The translations under genes were made by a program, and so were the position numbers. The notes below the pieces were generated by a model. The model was not told where the DNA came from and did no database searches. It was given only the letters and a program-made list of their open reading frames with translations. DNA of 64,000 bases from Gammaproteobacteria bacterium (GTDB lineage Bacteria; Pseudomonadota; Gammaproteobacteria; Pseudomonadales; Pseudohongiellaceae): the NCBI GenBank assembly GCA_018401885.1, contig JAGYKB010000002.1, positions 62,001-126,000 of the forward strand, given 5' to 3'. Every line of letters begins with the position of its first letter. Position 1 is the first letter of the stretch. Shown here one piece after another: positions 33,485-41,307 of the stretch.

Positions 33485-33892
33485 TTAGTCGGACAGCAAC
33501 GCCATGACCGCCCCTTCCGGATCTTTGATCACGCAGAAGTTGCTGCCGCCCATGCGCCGAGGGCCGTCGAGTACTTCGCCGCCGAGGCGTCTGCAAGTGT
33601 CCGCGCTTTCGTGTACCGAGGCAACGCGCACATAGACTAGCCATTGGCTCGGCAGGTTTGCATTGGGCCCGCGTGAATGGCAGATACCAGCAACCGTGTC
33701 TCTGCCCTCGGGCGTGTGTATGCTGTAGTCGCTGTAGCTGCCCATGTCGACATCATCGGCCTTCCAGCCAACCACCGACGCGTAAAAATTCTTTACCCGG
33801 GAAGCATCATTGACGGTTAGGTCGAGCCATTCAATTTGACCGATTACCGGGCCGTTTTCCTGTTCGTCTTTGTGATGCTCTTCTTCGTTCAT
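33485..33892 (-). CDS. VOC (glyoxalase/bleomycin-resistance) family protein
   Basis: A 135-residue VOC-fold protein with two beta-alpha-beta-beta-beta halves (Ile-Glu-Trp-Leu-Asp-Leu-Thr-Val-Asn-Asp ... Ser-Val-Val-Gly-Trp-Lys; then Trp-Leu-Val-Tyr-Val-Arg-Val-Ala-Ser ... Val-Ile-Lys-Asp-Pro-Glu-Gly). Metal ligands are not certain. The first 16 residues are a charged His/Glu/Gln tail. It starts three bases after the PQQ dehydrogenase stop, so it is co-translated with it and may process the product of that enzyme. Small-molecule specificity cannot be read. Confidence 0.85.
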   Translation of the reverse strand: MNEEEHHKDEQENGPVIGQIEWLDLTVNDASRVKNFYASVVGWKADDVDMGSYSDYSIHTPEGRDTVAGICHSRGPNANLPSQWLVYVRVASVHESADTCRRLGGEVLDGPRRMGGSNFCVIKDPEGAVMALLSD

Positions 33893-33895
33893 GAT

Positions 33896-36043
33896 TTATT
33901 TTTCCGGAAGGCTAAAGACATAAAGCGCATTACCCCAACGCGGATAGGTTATTTCCGTCGCGATAACGTCGGGCACTGTCCGCGGACTCGTGCCACCAAC
34001 CGCGCTTGTTACCGCGATGTATTGTTTGCCGTCGATTGCAAAACTCACGGGGTGACCTTGAACGGAGGTACCCAGGCGTGTCTCCCACAGTACCTCTCCA
34101 GTACGCGCGTTAAGCGCCTTGAAGCGGCGATCTAAGTCGCCAACGAAGACGAGATCGCCGGCAGTCGACATTGTGCCCGTGTGGAAAGAAGCTCGCTGCT
34201 GATGGCTCCAGACTTCCTCCATTGTGTCGACATCATATGCGCCGATTTTGCCGAGATTGCCGTCGGTGCCGGGCATTTCGAAAAATTTTCGGCTCGCTGC
34301 TAAACCGCCACCGCCTTGTACGAGGGCAACTTCGCGTGCCGCGTTTTCTAAACAGGTTTGGCTAAGCGGTGCGATCATCAAGCCGCTAGGCTCATGATAG
34401 GTCATTGAGTGCCAGTCTTTGCCGCCTGCACTGCTCGGGCATGCCGACGTCCACTCGTTGAGTTTGGCATTCTGGATATCTTCCCGATAAGTTACACGGC
34501 CGGTGACGGAATCGATATCGGTAAAGGCGTTCTGGAATACTGTTTCCTTATAGCCTTTAAATTCACCAGAGACGCGATCATGCTTCCAGAGAATGCCGTA
34601 TTTGCCGAGCGAAAACACAAGCTTCTCGTCTCCGCGGTTTACGAGTACGCGCTCAAACACCTCGTCCAGATCGAGTGCCTCGGCGGGCACGTGCTGGAAA
34701 TGCCAGTCGAGTGTGCCATCGTCGATGTTAACGGCAACTGTAGAATTGGTGAAAAGACCCTCGTCGTGAATCGTGAGATGACGGCTCACGGGCACCCAAG
34801 GCTTTTGCTGTGCCGTGCCCCAGTAGGTGAGCTTAAGCTCTGGGTCATAGCTGCCGGTTATCCATGTCTCACCGCCCGCGCGGAAAATATCGTCGAGCTC
34901 ACCCCACGTATCGCCGCCTGGCTCATTGGCCTTGGCGATAGTGTTGAAGCGCCATTCGAGTTTGCCAGTGTTAGCGTCGTGGGCGCTGATATAGCAGTCG
35001 TCCTTTATGTAACGAGCGCAGCCCGCTAGCCCGAGAATCACCCGTCCGTCGGCAACGATCGGACCGCTCGAATTCTCGAAACCCTGAGAGTTGTCTGCAA
35101 CTGCGGTCTCCCATAATTGCTTACCGGTGCGCGCATCGAGGGCAACGAGTCTTGCATCGGTAGTTGCTTGGATAATCTTGTTGTCATAGATTGCTATGTT
35201 GCGCATATCCTGGCGATTCGCAGGACCCGTCCAGTGTTCCCAAATTAACTCGCCGGTCTTGCCGTCGAGCGCCTGAATAACGTTCCCTGGATTGATAAGA
35301 TAAATAATCCCGTTGTACACCAGAGGCGAAGGTTCGGAATCCCCCTCGTGCATATTCCAGACCCATTCGAGACTGAGGTTGCCGACATTGGTGGTGTCTA
35401 TTTGATCGAGAGGGCTATAACTATGCGCGTCGTAGCTACGTCTGATCATTGGCCAGTCGGCCGGATCCGGTGATTCGAGCATTGCATCGGTTATCGGCAC
35501 GAAAGGTACAAATTTGTCGACGTTGCCGGCGACAGTAATTCCCTCGGGCGCAGGCGGCTCGCTTCTCTGGCGATTGGCGAGTTGTGCTGAGGCATTGTCC
35601 GCAATCTTAAACTCGGTCGTAGTGGTAATCGCTGCGGTTATCGCATCGACACCGTTGGTGTTGAGAATGTGTGCGGTGATTGCTAGATAATCGGCATCAT
35701 CCAATCCTTCGTTGCCGCCGGGGGGCATGTTTGCCTTGATATTGCTGAACAAAAGACTCGGCGTTCGTTCACCCCAGCGCTGCATAAAGGGCCTGCCCGA
35801 AAGCAGCGGGCCGAGCGTCGACCCTTCGAGATTTGCGCCATGGCACGCGGCGCAGTTGGCTGCGAATTTTTCCGCGCCGACTGCGGCTTGGTCGCCAAAC
35901 GGGCTGCTCAAAGAGTCTGCAGAAATGTTCTCGCTCTCCTGCTCCGGCGCTTCATTGCAAGCAGCTAAGCCAAAGGCTATCGGTAGGCAGAGGATCGCAC
36001 TGCGAAAGAAACTAGGCTTTTGGCGTGACGTTTGCATTTTCAT
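33896..36043 (-). CDS. Cytochrome c-fused PQQ-dependent dehydrogenase, lipoprotein
   Basis: A 715-residue quinohemoprotein. The start at 36043 gives a lipoprotein signal (Phe-Gly-Leu-Ala-Ala-Cys, Cys29). An N-terminal cytochrome c domain follows (Cys-Ala-Ala-Cys-His at residues 64-68, Met ligand candidates in Asn-Met-Pro-Pro-Gly-Gly), then an eight-bladed PQQ propeller with repeated Trp-docking motifs such as Leu-Asp-Gly-Lys-Thr-Gly-Glu-Leu-Ile-Trp and Asn-Ala-Arg-Thr-Gly-Glu-Val-Leu-Trp. Heme-first fusion is less common than C-terminal fusion in quinohemoprotein alcohol dehydrogenases. The enzyme should oxidise an alcohol or aldehyde in the periplasm and pass electrons to its own heme. It lies in an operon after a CHRD gene. 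Confidence 0.9.
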   Translation of the reverse strand: MKMQTSRQKPSFFRSAILCLPIAFGLAACNEAPEQESENISADSLSSPFGDQAAVGAEKFAANCAACHGANLEGSTLGPLLSGRPFMQRWGERTPSLLFSNIKANMPPGGNEGLDDADYLAITAHILNTNGVDAITAAITTTTEFKIADNASAQLANRQRSEPPAPEGITVAGNVDKFVPFVPITDAMLESPDPADWPMIRRSYDAHSYSPLDQIDTTNVGNLSLEWVWNMHEGDSEPSPLVYNGIIYLINPGNVIQALDGKTGELIWEHWTGPANRQDMRNIAIYDNKIIQATTDARLVALDARTGKQLWETAVADNSQGFENSSGPIVADGRVILGLAGCARYIKDDCYISAHDANTGKLEWRFNTIAKANEPGGDTWGELDDIFRAGGETWITGSYDPELKLTYWGTAQQKPWVPVSRHLTIHDEGLFTNSTVAVNIDDGTLDWHFQHVPAEALDLDEVFERVLVNRGDEKLVFSLGKYGILWKHDRVSGEFKGYKETVFQNAFTDIDSVTGRVTYREDIQNAKLNEWTSACPSSAGGKDWHSMTYHEPSGLMIAPLSQTCLENAAREVALVQGGGGLAASRKFFEMPGTDGNLGKIGAYDVDTMEEVWSHQQRASFHTGTMSTAGDLVFVGDLDRRFKALNARTGEVLWETRLGTSVQGHPVSFAIDGKQYIAVTSAVGGTSPRTVPDVIATEITYPRWGNALYVFSLPEK

Positions 36044-36080
36044 GTCTGTTCTCGCTTCAGAATGTTCAATAGAGTTGCGG

Positions 36081-36557
36081 TTAGGGCTGCGCAAATAACC
36101 AGCCGCGGAGTTCGCCGGCAGGGTTTGTTGCGCTATGAATCTGCACATATAGGGCGTTTGCTTTTAGGGCAGCCACCTGTTCGTCCGTGAGCTCAATCTC
36201 GGCGCTTAGTTTACCGCCTGTACCCGCGGTCGCGGTAAGCGCTGCAACAACCGGACCTGGTTGCGCGGGCGGGCCGTTATGAATATGCGCCATGGTGGCA
36301 GCGGAACTCATGCCGGCAAACTCTCCTGTTAGCGTGAGCGTGTTGCCTGCGAGGGAGACGACTGCCTCGCCGCCGCCGGTGATAGTGTTCTTAGTCTGAG
36401 GCGTGGTAGGCATGGGAGAAAGTCGCGCGCGAAAACTGCTCTCTTCAGCGGCTATCGCCTCATTCAGAGTGAGGCTCGGCGCGGAGATCACGAGAACGAG
36501 AGATAAACAGAGCTTCGATACGCGGCTCAAAGTCTTAGAAAGCTTGGAATGTGTCAT
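36081..36557 (-). CDS. Secreted CHRD-domain protein
   Basis: A 158-residue exported protein with one CHRD domain. After a signal peptide (Leu-Cys-Leu-Ser-Leu-Val-Leu-Val-Ile ... Ala-Ile-Ala-Ala) come Ala-His-Ile-His-Asn-Gly-Pro-Pro-Ala-Gln-Pro-Gly-Pro-Val-Val and Tyr-Val-Gln-Ile-His-Ser-Ala-Thr-Asn-Pro-Ala-Gly-Glu-Leu-Arg-Gly, the core of this fold. The role of bacterial CHRD proteins is not known. GGAG lies before the ATG at 36557. It is the first gene of the operon CHRD, PQQ dehydrogenase, VOC, MOSC, membrane protein, and may be a periplasmic accessory of the dehydrogenase. Confidence 0.85.
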   Translation of the reverse strand: MTHSKLSKTLSRVSKLCLSLVLVISAPSLTLNEAIAAEESSFRARLSPMPTTPQTKNTITGGGEAVVSLAGNTLTLTGEFAGMSSAATMAHIHNGPPAQPGPVVAALTATAGTGGKLSAEIELTDEQVAALKANALYVQIHSATNPAGELRGWLFAQP

Positions 36558-36658
36558 AGCTGCTCCTTTATTTTTATTGCCTACATTAAAACGCAGCCCA
36601 GCCAAAAGGTATAGAGACCGGCGTCTCTCATCATACTTCCCTGCGACTTACTTGCTTC

Positions 36659-36718
36659 TTGAATAACCCCTTAAATAACCCCTTGAATAGTCCCTTGAAT
36701 AGCCCCTTGAATAGTCGC
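36659..36718. repeat. 12-bp minisatellite, five units
   Basis: Five consecutive 12-base units of the form TTGAATARYCCC start at 36659, 36671, 36683, 36695 and 36707. Twelve is a multiple of three, so the array can be read as an Asn-Pro-Leu-Asn type tetrapeptide repeat, which spuriously extends the SRAP reading frame. The array ends 69 bases before the true start at 36788. Confidence 0.9.
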
Positions 36719-36787
36719 GGTGCGCATTATAAGTTCGGACCTACCGCGCGGCTAAACTGCGGCGCAGCAAAATCCCGGAGGTCATCC

Positions 36788-37480
36788 ATGTGTGGTCGTT
36801 TTAATCTGATAGATAGCCCGCAGGTACAGCTTCTTTGCGCCATGTTAGGTGTTCCCGTGCCAATCAATAATTTCCGCGCCGACATCGCACCTGGCGCATC
36901 AATCGCGATCGTTCTCGAACAAATCGATGCGCAGGGACTGAAGGTGCGTCAGGTGAGCGAGGCCATCTGGTGGCTGCTGCTAGACCCCAAAAGTCTTGCA
37001 CCTAACTACAAGTATGCAAGCTTCAACTCGCGGTCCGACAAACTCGATAGTCCGCGGGCGGCAGCTTACGCGCCTTATCGCGAGTCCCGCTGCATCATCC
37101 CAGCGAGCGCATTTATTGAAGGACTCGGCGATAAGAAAACCTATCATAAAATCGAACTTGAAGAGTCGGCAATTGCTTTCGGCGGTGTGTACAAACGCTA
37201 TCTGAACAGAGAGACGGGTGAGTCGGTGCTTGGCGCATCAATAATTACGTTGCCACCGCTTCTTCCGCAATGGCAGCATATTCATCCCAAATCATTACCG
37301 CTGATGCTCGATATGAACAACAAAGCGCTGATCGATCAGTGGTTAGATCCTGCGTTTGATCGCGTCGAAGAGTTTGCAGAGGTTCTTGAACCTCGGGTGA
37401 GGGCAGCAATGAAGGTAACGCCTATCGACAGACCAAGCCGCTGGAATCCAATAGCGGATTCCTTCCTGATCGTGGCCTAG
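36788..37480 (+). CDS. SRAP-domain (SOS response-associated) protein
   Basis: A 230-residue YedK/HMCES-type protein. The ATG at 36788 follows GGAGG by seven bases and places Cys at position 2 (Met-Cys-Gly-Arg-Phe), which becomes the N-terminal nucleophile that crosslinks abasic sites in single-stranded DNA. The Asn-Ser-Arg-Ser-Asp stretch corresponds to the Asn-Ala-Arg-x-Glu motif, and a late His-Pro-Lys-Ser-Leu-Pro replaces the usual His-x-Arg-Met-Pro. It protects apurinic sites during replication and can show autopeptidase activity. It lies alone, downstream of a 12-bp minisatellite. Confidence 0.9.
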   Translation: MCGRFNLIDSPQVQLLCAMLGVPVPINNFRADIAPGASIAIVLEQIDAQGLKVRQVSEAIWWLLLDPKSLAPNYKYASFNSRSDKLDSPRAAAYAPYRESRCIIPASAFIEGLGDKKTYHKIELEESAIAFGGVYKRYLNRETGESVLGASIITLPPLLPQWQHIHPKSLPLMLDMNNKALIDQWLDPAFDRVEEFAEVLEPRVRAAMKVTPIDRPSRWNPIADSFLIVA

Positions 37481-37521
37481 TTGCATAAAAAGTGCCTCTC
37501 AAAAAGAGACGAAGGCAGTGC

Positions 37522-38958
37522 CTAGATTGCGAACCAAATAATCAGCGCGCAGCATCCTAGTAAGAGCTGGCTGCGACGGTCCTGCATCGCAAACCTGACT
37601 GGGTCCTCCTGTAATTCGCCGGCGCGCGCGATTCGCCAAAGCCTCAGCACGAGGTAAATCATGGGCGGACAAACGCCGAGCAGGATTAGCGGCTGGCTGT
37701 AGAGTTGCGTGGTCGACGGTGCCAACGCATAGAGTGCGAAGACGCCAATCGCTGCGAGATTTGCCGTGAGGCCTAGTCTTCGAATGAGCGCTAAATGGTA
37801 AACATGGTAGCCGCGTCCTGCACTTGTTAATTTTCCTGCCTTCTCCAGATTCATGAGTTCAGCGTGGCGTTTAACGAGGGCGAGGCCAAAGAACAGGAAA
37901 AGTGAGAAAGCGAGTAACCAATCGGTAGTGGTTACTCCAATGGCGGCAGAACCCGCAACGATACGTAGTGTAAATAAGCCAGCCAACACTACGGCGTCGA
38001 TTAAAAAATAGGCTTTTATATACAGGCTGTATAAAAGGGTTGTCATCCAATACGCGGCGAGCGTAAACAAAAATACCGAAGGCAAGGCTGTCGCAATCAC
38101 AAGCGAGGCAAACAGAAGAATCGGCGCCGCGATAAAGCCGACGCGCAAAGACAGCTCTCCGGATGCGAAGGGCCTCTTGTGTTTACTCACGTGCTGGCGA
38201 TCGCTTTCTAGGTCGAGCATATCGTTTAGCAAGTACACGCTAGATGAACACAGACTAAAGCTCACAAAGCCAACGCAGGCGGCAAATAGCAGCGATAAAT
38301 TGTCTGCTTGGTGAGACAGGAGTAACGGTAAAAACAGCAGGCTGTTCTTTATCCATTGATGGGGCCGCAGCGCGCGGTAAAAGGCCTTTATGCGCGAACT
38401 CGGCACATCAAAATGCAGCGTTTCCCCACCTGATTGTTCTTGCGCGGCTAGCTGCGCTCGAATGGCTTTCGAGGCGTTGACCGTGATTCGCTGCTCGGCA
38501 TGCTGCCAAATAACAAGATCTGGCGCCGAGTCACCCGCGTAGCCGAATGCCCCGTCGCCGCACAGATGCCGGATACGTAGCAGCTTGTTTTGCCCTTTGA
38601 GGTTCGTGTGCGCGTCGCTACCTATCGCATCAACGAAATGCCCCAAGTGAGCAGCGACGAGTCGTGTTAACCGCTCATCGCTCGCAGAAATCAAAATAAG
38701 ATCGCGCCCCCTCTCGGCCTCGCAGCGAAGAAAGGCCTCGAACTCAAGATTGCGAGGCTGACTTTCGATAATCGGCTGCGCGCGATTGGCGACTTCGAAC
38801 TTGAGGCGTGCTCGCCCGCGCATGAGCCAGAAAGGAACGAGCAATAGAATCCAAGGTTTATGTCGCAATAGCCAGAGCACAGACTCAAACAGTAAGTCCG
38901 ATTTCAGGACCGTGCCGTCAAGGTCGACAAAAAGAGGAATAGTTTTATTTGGGGGCAT
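37522..38958 (-). CDS. HAD phosphatase-UbiA prenyltransferase fusion (arabinose-donor pathway type)
   Basis: A 478-residue fusion. Residues 1-190 form a HAD phosphatase (Asp12-Leu-Asp14-Gly-Thr; Ser-Ala-Ser-Asp near 91; Lys near 121-125; Gly-Tyr-Ala-Gly-Asp-Ser near 139-144). Residues 195-478 form a UbiA-type membrane prenyltransferase with Asn-Asp-Met-Leu-Asp-Leu-Glu-Ser-Asp at 245-253 and about nine helices. In mycobacteria a UbiA-type enzyme joins phosphoribosyl pyrophosphate to decaprenyl phosphate. A phosphatase must then remove the 5'-phosphate, a step that the HAD domain could supply. The gene ends the operon DprE1-like, DprE2-like, HAD-UbiA. Confidence 0.85.
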   Translation of the reverse strand: MPPNKTIPLFVDLDGTVLKSDLLFESVLWLLRHKPWILLLVPFWLMRGRARLKFEVANRAQPIIESQPRNLEFEAFLRCEAERGRDLILISASDERLTRLVAAHLGHFVDAIGSDAHTNLKGQNKLLRIRHLCGDGAFGYAGDSAPDLVIWQHAEQRITVNASKAIRAQLAAQEQSGGETLHFDVPSSRIKAFYRALRPHQWIKNSLLFLPLLLSHQADNLSLLFAACVGFVSFSLCSSSVYLLNDMLDLESDRQHVSKHKRPFASGELSLRVGFIAAPILLFASLVIATALPSVFLFTLAAYWMTTLLYSLYIKAYFLIDAVVLAGLFTLRIVAGSAAIGVTTTDWLLAFSLFLFFGLALVKRHAELMNLEKAGKLTSAGRGYHVYHLALIRRLGLTANLAAIGVFALYALAPSTTQLYSQPLILLGVCPPMIYLVLRLWRIARAGELQEDPVRFAMQDRRSQLLLGCCALIIWFAI

Positions 38959-38974
38959 GACGGCGGCGAGCCTC

Positions 38975-39709
38975 TCAGAACCTTAGGCGTTTGAAAAGAC
39001 GCTGTGGTATCGCCTTCACTACCAACATTACGAAGCGCCAATAGCCGGGCGCGTAGAGTGTTGTGCGGTTTTTTCGAATGCCTTTTACAATACAGCGCGC
39101 GACCCGATCGGGCGTTGAGAATAACGGACCCTTTTCTAGCTCACGCGTCATCGGCGAATCTACAAGACCTGGACGTATATCGATGACGTTAACGCCGCTG
39201 TCGTGAAGCCTGCCCCGCAAGCCTTCTAAAAAAGTTGAGATCATAGCCTTGCTCGCGCCGTAGACGTAGTTGCTGCGTCTACCACGATCCCCTGCCACCG
39301 AGGTGATAACGGCGAGCGATCCCGAGCCCTGCTTTTCAAAGTAGTTGCCTAGCTCGACGAGTAAAGACATGGTGCTGATGACGTTCACATCGAGGCTTGC
39401 CTGCAACGCGGTAAAATCACGTTCGCATATTTGTTGGTCGGGCAGGACTCCGTGGCAAATAATCGCGAGATCGATTCCGCCCAGGGCAGTTTGCGCTCTT
39501 TCGATTAGTTCTGTGTGGCGCGCTGTATGCGTAATGTCCAATTCGACGAGGGCAACTCCCCCTGCGCCGCGAACGGTAAGGTCGTCGCGCAGAGTCTCAA
39601 GCTTTGCCAAATCTCGCCCAACCAAAAATAAGCCATGGCCGTCGGATGCGTAAAGGCGAGCCACTGCCGTTGCAATAGCGGAGTTGGCGCCTATCAAGAG
39701 TATGTTCAT
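38975..39709 (-). CDS. SDR oxidoreductase, DprE2-like
   Basis: A 244-residue short-chain dehydrogenase. The start at 39709 puts the nucleotide-binding turn at residues 7-13 (Gly-Ala-Asn-Ser-Ala-Ile-Ala). The catalytic Ser is near 137 and Tyr150-Gly-Ala-Ser-Lys154 is in place. The Gly-Ala-Asn-Ser-Ala-Ile-Ala variant and its neighbours fit DprE2, which reduces the 2-keto intermediate made by DprE1 to polyprenyl-phospho-D-arabinose. It lies between a DprE1-like gene (80-base gap) and the HAD-UbiA gene (16 bases away). The RBS is weak, so the start could lie elsewhere in the upstream frame. Confidence 0.85.
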   Translation of the reverse strand: MNILLIGANSAIATAVARLYASDGHGLFLVGRDLAKLETLRDDLTVRGAGGVALVELDITHTARHTELIERAQTALGGIDLAIICHGVLPDQQICERDFTALQASLDVNVISTMSLLVELGNYFEKQGSGSLAVITSVAGDRGRRSNYVYGASKAMISTFLEGLRGRLHDSGVNVIDIRPGLVDSPMTRELEKGPLFSTPDRVARCIVKGIRKNRTTLYAPGYWRFVMLVVKAIPQRLFKRLRF

Positions 39710-39789
39710 GGATAAGAGTCGGGCTCGCAGCGTGTGAGATGCAGACTTTACAGGACTCGACGCAGGTTGAGTAGCCGTGAGGAGCCGCT

Positions 39790-41145
39790 TTAGCCGAGAC
39801 CAAGTCTGCGTGACTGCAGGGAAGAGAATTGTCCACGCGGGTCTAATTTCTGTTTCAGCTCGGCGAATTGCTCCCATTGACGGTAGGACCGGCGGAAACA
39901 CTCTTTGCTCATGCGCGCGTCTTTCGCAAGATAGAGCCGGCCTCCGTGCTCCAGGACGATCGCGTCGAGTTTGTCTAGCAAGGGGAAGAGAGAATCCTCA
40001 TATTTGAAATCAAGCGCTAACGTATAGCCTTCGATAGGAAACGAGAGGAGGTTGTTATTCGCCTTGCCAAACTTTTTTAGCACTGACAGAAACGACCCCT
40101 TACCAGCGTGTGAGACGCAGCTAAGAACCGCGCTGATGCAGGCATGCGCAGACTCCTGCGGGACCGCCAGCTGGTATTGCAAAAAACCCTTAGACCCGTA
40201 AAGCCGATTCCAGTTGCGCAGTCTCTCCAACGGAAAGAAAAACGCGTCGTAATCGATTCGTTTGGGCGCGCCGCGGCTTTTTTGCAGTGCGTAATAGGCG
40301 CTGTTGAATCCCATCATGGTGTGCTTGTTGAGAAGGAATGACGGCGCATCGAAGGGGATTTTGAGTTCGCTGCGTTTAATCGCGCGAAGGCCTCTGCGCC
40401 CTGATTTGGATTTCTCTCGAGCGTCTTTCTCGTCAACGTGTTCGCCTAGGTAGAGCACCGAGCGACCCTGTGCCGCGCCGGATGCGAGACAATCTATCCA
40501 TGCGACGCTGTATTTCGACTCGTGATGTTCATCCATCAATTCCATACAATCCTGCAGACTGTCGGCCACGAGAGTGCGTTGGGCAATGTCTAACGAAGAC
40601 ATTGGAACGAGTTTGATTGCGGCGTCGAGTATTATTCCGGTCAGTCCCATGCCGCCGCAGGTTGCATGAAACAGCTCGGGGTAAGCGTCGCGATTGCAGT
40701 TGATTATCTCGCCGGTGGCGAGCAGTACCTGCATAGACTCGACGTGGTCGCAGAAGCTGCCATCGATATGGTGATTTTTACCGTGGACATCCGCGGCGAT
40801 AGCGCCGCCAACGGTAACGGCTTTAGCACCGGGCAAGACAGGCAAGAATAGACCCTTCGGGATTATGGTCTCGAGCACTTTTTCGAGACTCATGCCCGAC
40901 GCGCAGCGCAGCACTGTATAACCATGCTCCGACGTGGTTAGGCTCGAGAAATTGTCAAGATAGCGCGTGCTGACGAGTGTTTCTGCAAGCGCGCTGTCGC
41001 CATAGCTGCGACCTGCGCCGCGGGCGATGATGGATGGGCCCCACTGGCCTGAACCACCTAAGCTCTCCTCGATTTCAAAGGTCGAAATAGGCTCAATCAG
41101 CCGCGACTCGAGGCGTGGGTATCTACCCCATCCAGAAAAAGTCAT
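39790..41145 (-). CDS. FAD-dependent oxidase, DprE1-like
   Basis: A 451-residue VAO-type flavoprotein. The FAD domain contains Arg-Gly-Ala-Gly-Arg-Ser-Tyr-Gly-Asp and Gly-Gly-Ala-Ile-Ala-Ala-Asp-Val-His-Gly-Lys-Asn-His-His (about residues 113-126), the hallmark of decaprenylphosphoryl-ribose 2'-epimerase subunit DprE1. The C-terminal Arg-Leu-Tyr-Leu-Ala-Lys-Asp-Ala-Arg matches the loop with the essential Lys. At the position of the mycobacterial Cys that benzothiazinone inhibitors modify, the local sequence reads Gly-Tyr-Thr-Leu-Ala-Leu-Asp, so Ala appears to replace it. It should oxidise the ribose 2'-OH of a polyprenyl-phosphoribose. It is the first gene of its operon, divergent from 41308. 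Confidence 0.85.
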   Translation of the reverse strand: MTFSGWGRYPRLESRLIEPISTFEIEESLGGSGQWGPSIIARGAGRSYGDSALAETLVSTRYLDNFSSLTTSEHGYTVLRCASGMSLEKVLETIIPKGLFLPVLPGAKAVTVGGAIAADVHGKNHHIDGSFCDHVESMQVLLATGEIINCNRDAYPELFHATCGGMGLTGIILDAAIKLVPMSSLDIAQRTLVADSLQDCMELMDEHHESKYSVAWIDCLASGAAQGRSVLYLGEHVDEKDAREKSKSGRRGLRAIKRSELKIPFDAPSFLLNKHTMMGFNSAYYALQKSRGAPKRIDYDAFFFPLERLRNWNRLYGSKGFLQYQLAVPQESAHACISAVLSCVSHAGKGSFLSVLKKFGKANNNLLSFPIEGYTLALDFKYEDSLFPLLDKLDAIVLEHGGRLYLAKDARMSKECFRRSYRQWEQFAELKQKLDPRGQFSSLQSRRLGLG

Positions 41146-41189
41146 ACTGGTCTCGAAGGTGTTTAATTTACGATTTTGCAGCTTAGTCC

Positions 41190-41201
41190 AGTCAGCTGAC
41201 T
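41190..41201. promoter_or_regulatory. 12-bp perfect palindrome in divergent promoter region
   Basis: AGTCAGCTGACT is fully self-complementary and lies midway between the divergent DprE1-like gene (start 41145) and the inositol-phosphatase family gene (start 41308). A dimeric repressor or activator site is possible. No cognate regulator is visible. Confidence 0.35.
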
Positions 41202-41307
41202 ATATCTAGCTTCCAAATGGTTTACACTCGCGAAACTCAGCAGTTTTGGTAGAAACGCGGACGGCAAAGTTTTCTTTTCGCTTAACCCGCGCAATTGAAG
41301 GTAGCTA

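Noticed and set aside
34409-35029. 206-codon plus-strand frame inside the PQQ dehydrogenase gene
   Set aside because: The opposite strand encodes clear PQQ propeller repeats. This frame has no recognisable features.
36659-36787. N-terminal extension of the SRAP protein through the 12-bp repeats
   Set aside because: SRAP needs Cys at position 2, which the ATG at 36788 with GGAGG provides. The extension is just an open frame through the repeats.
39710-39901. 64-residue N-terminal extension of the DprE2-like protein
   Set aside because: The nucleotide-binding strand must start near residue 3, and the extension overlaps the DprE1-like gene and has no family likeness.
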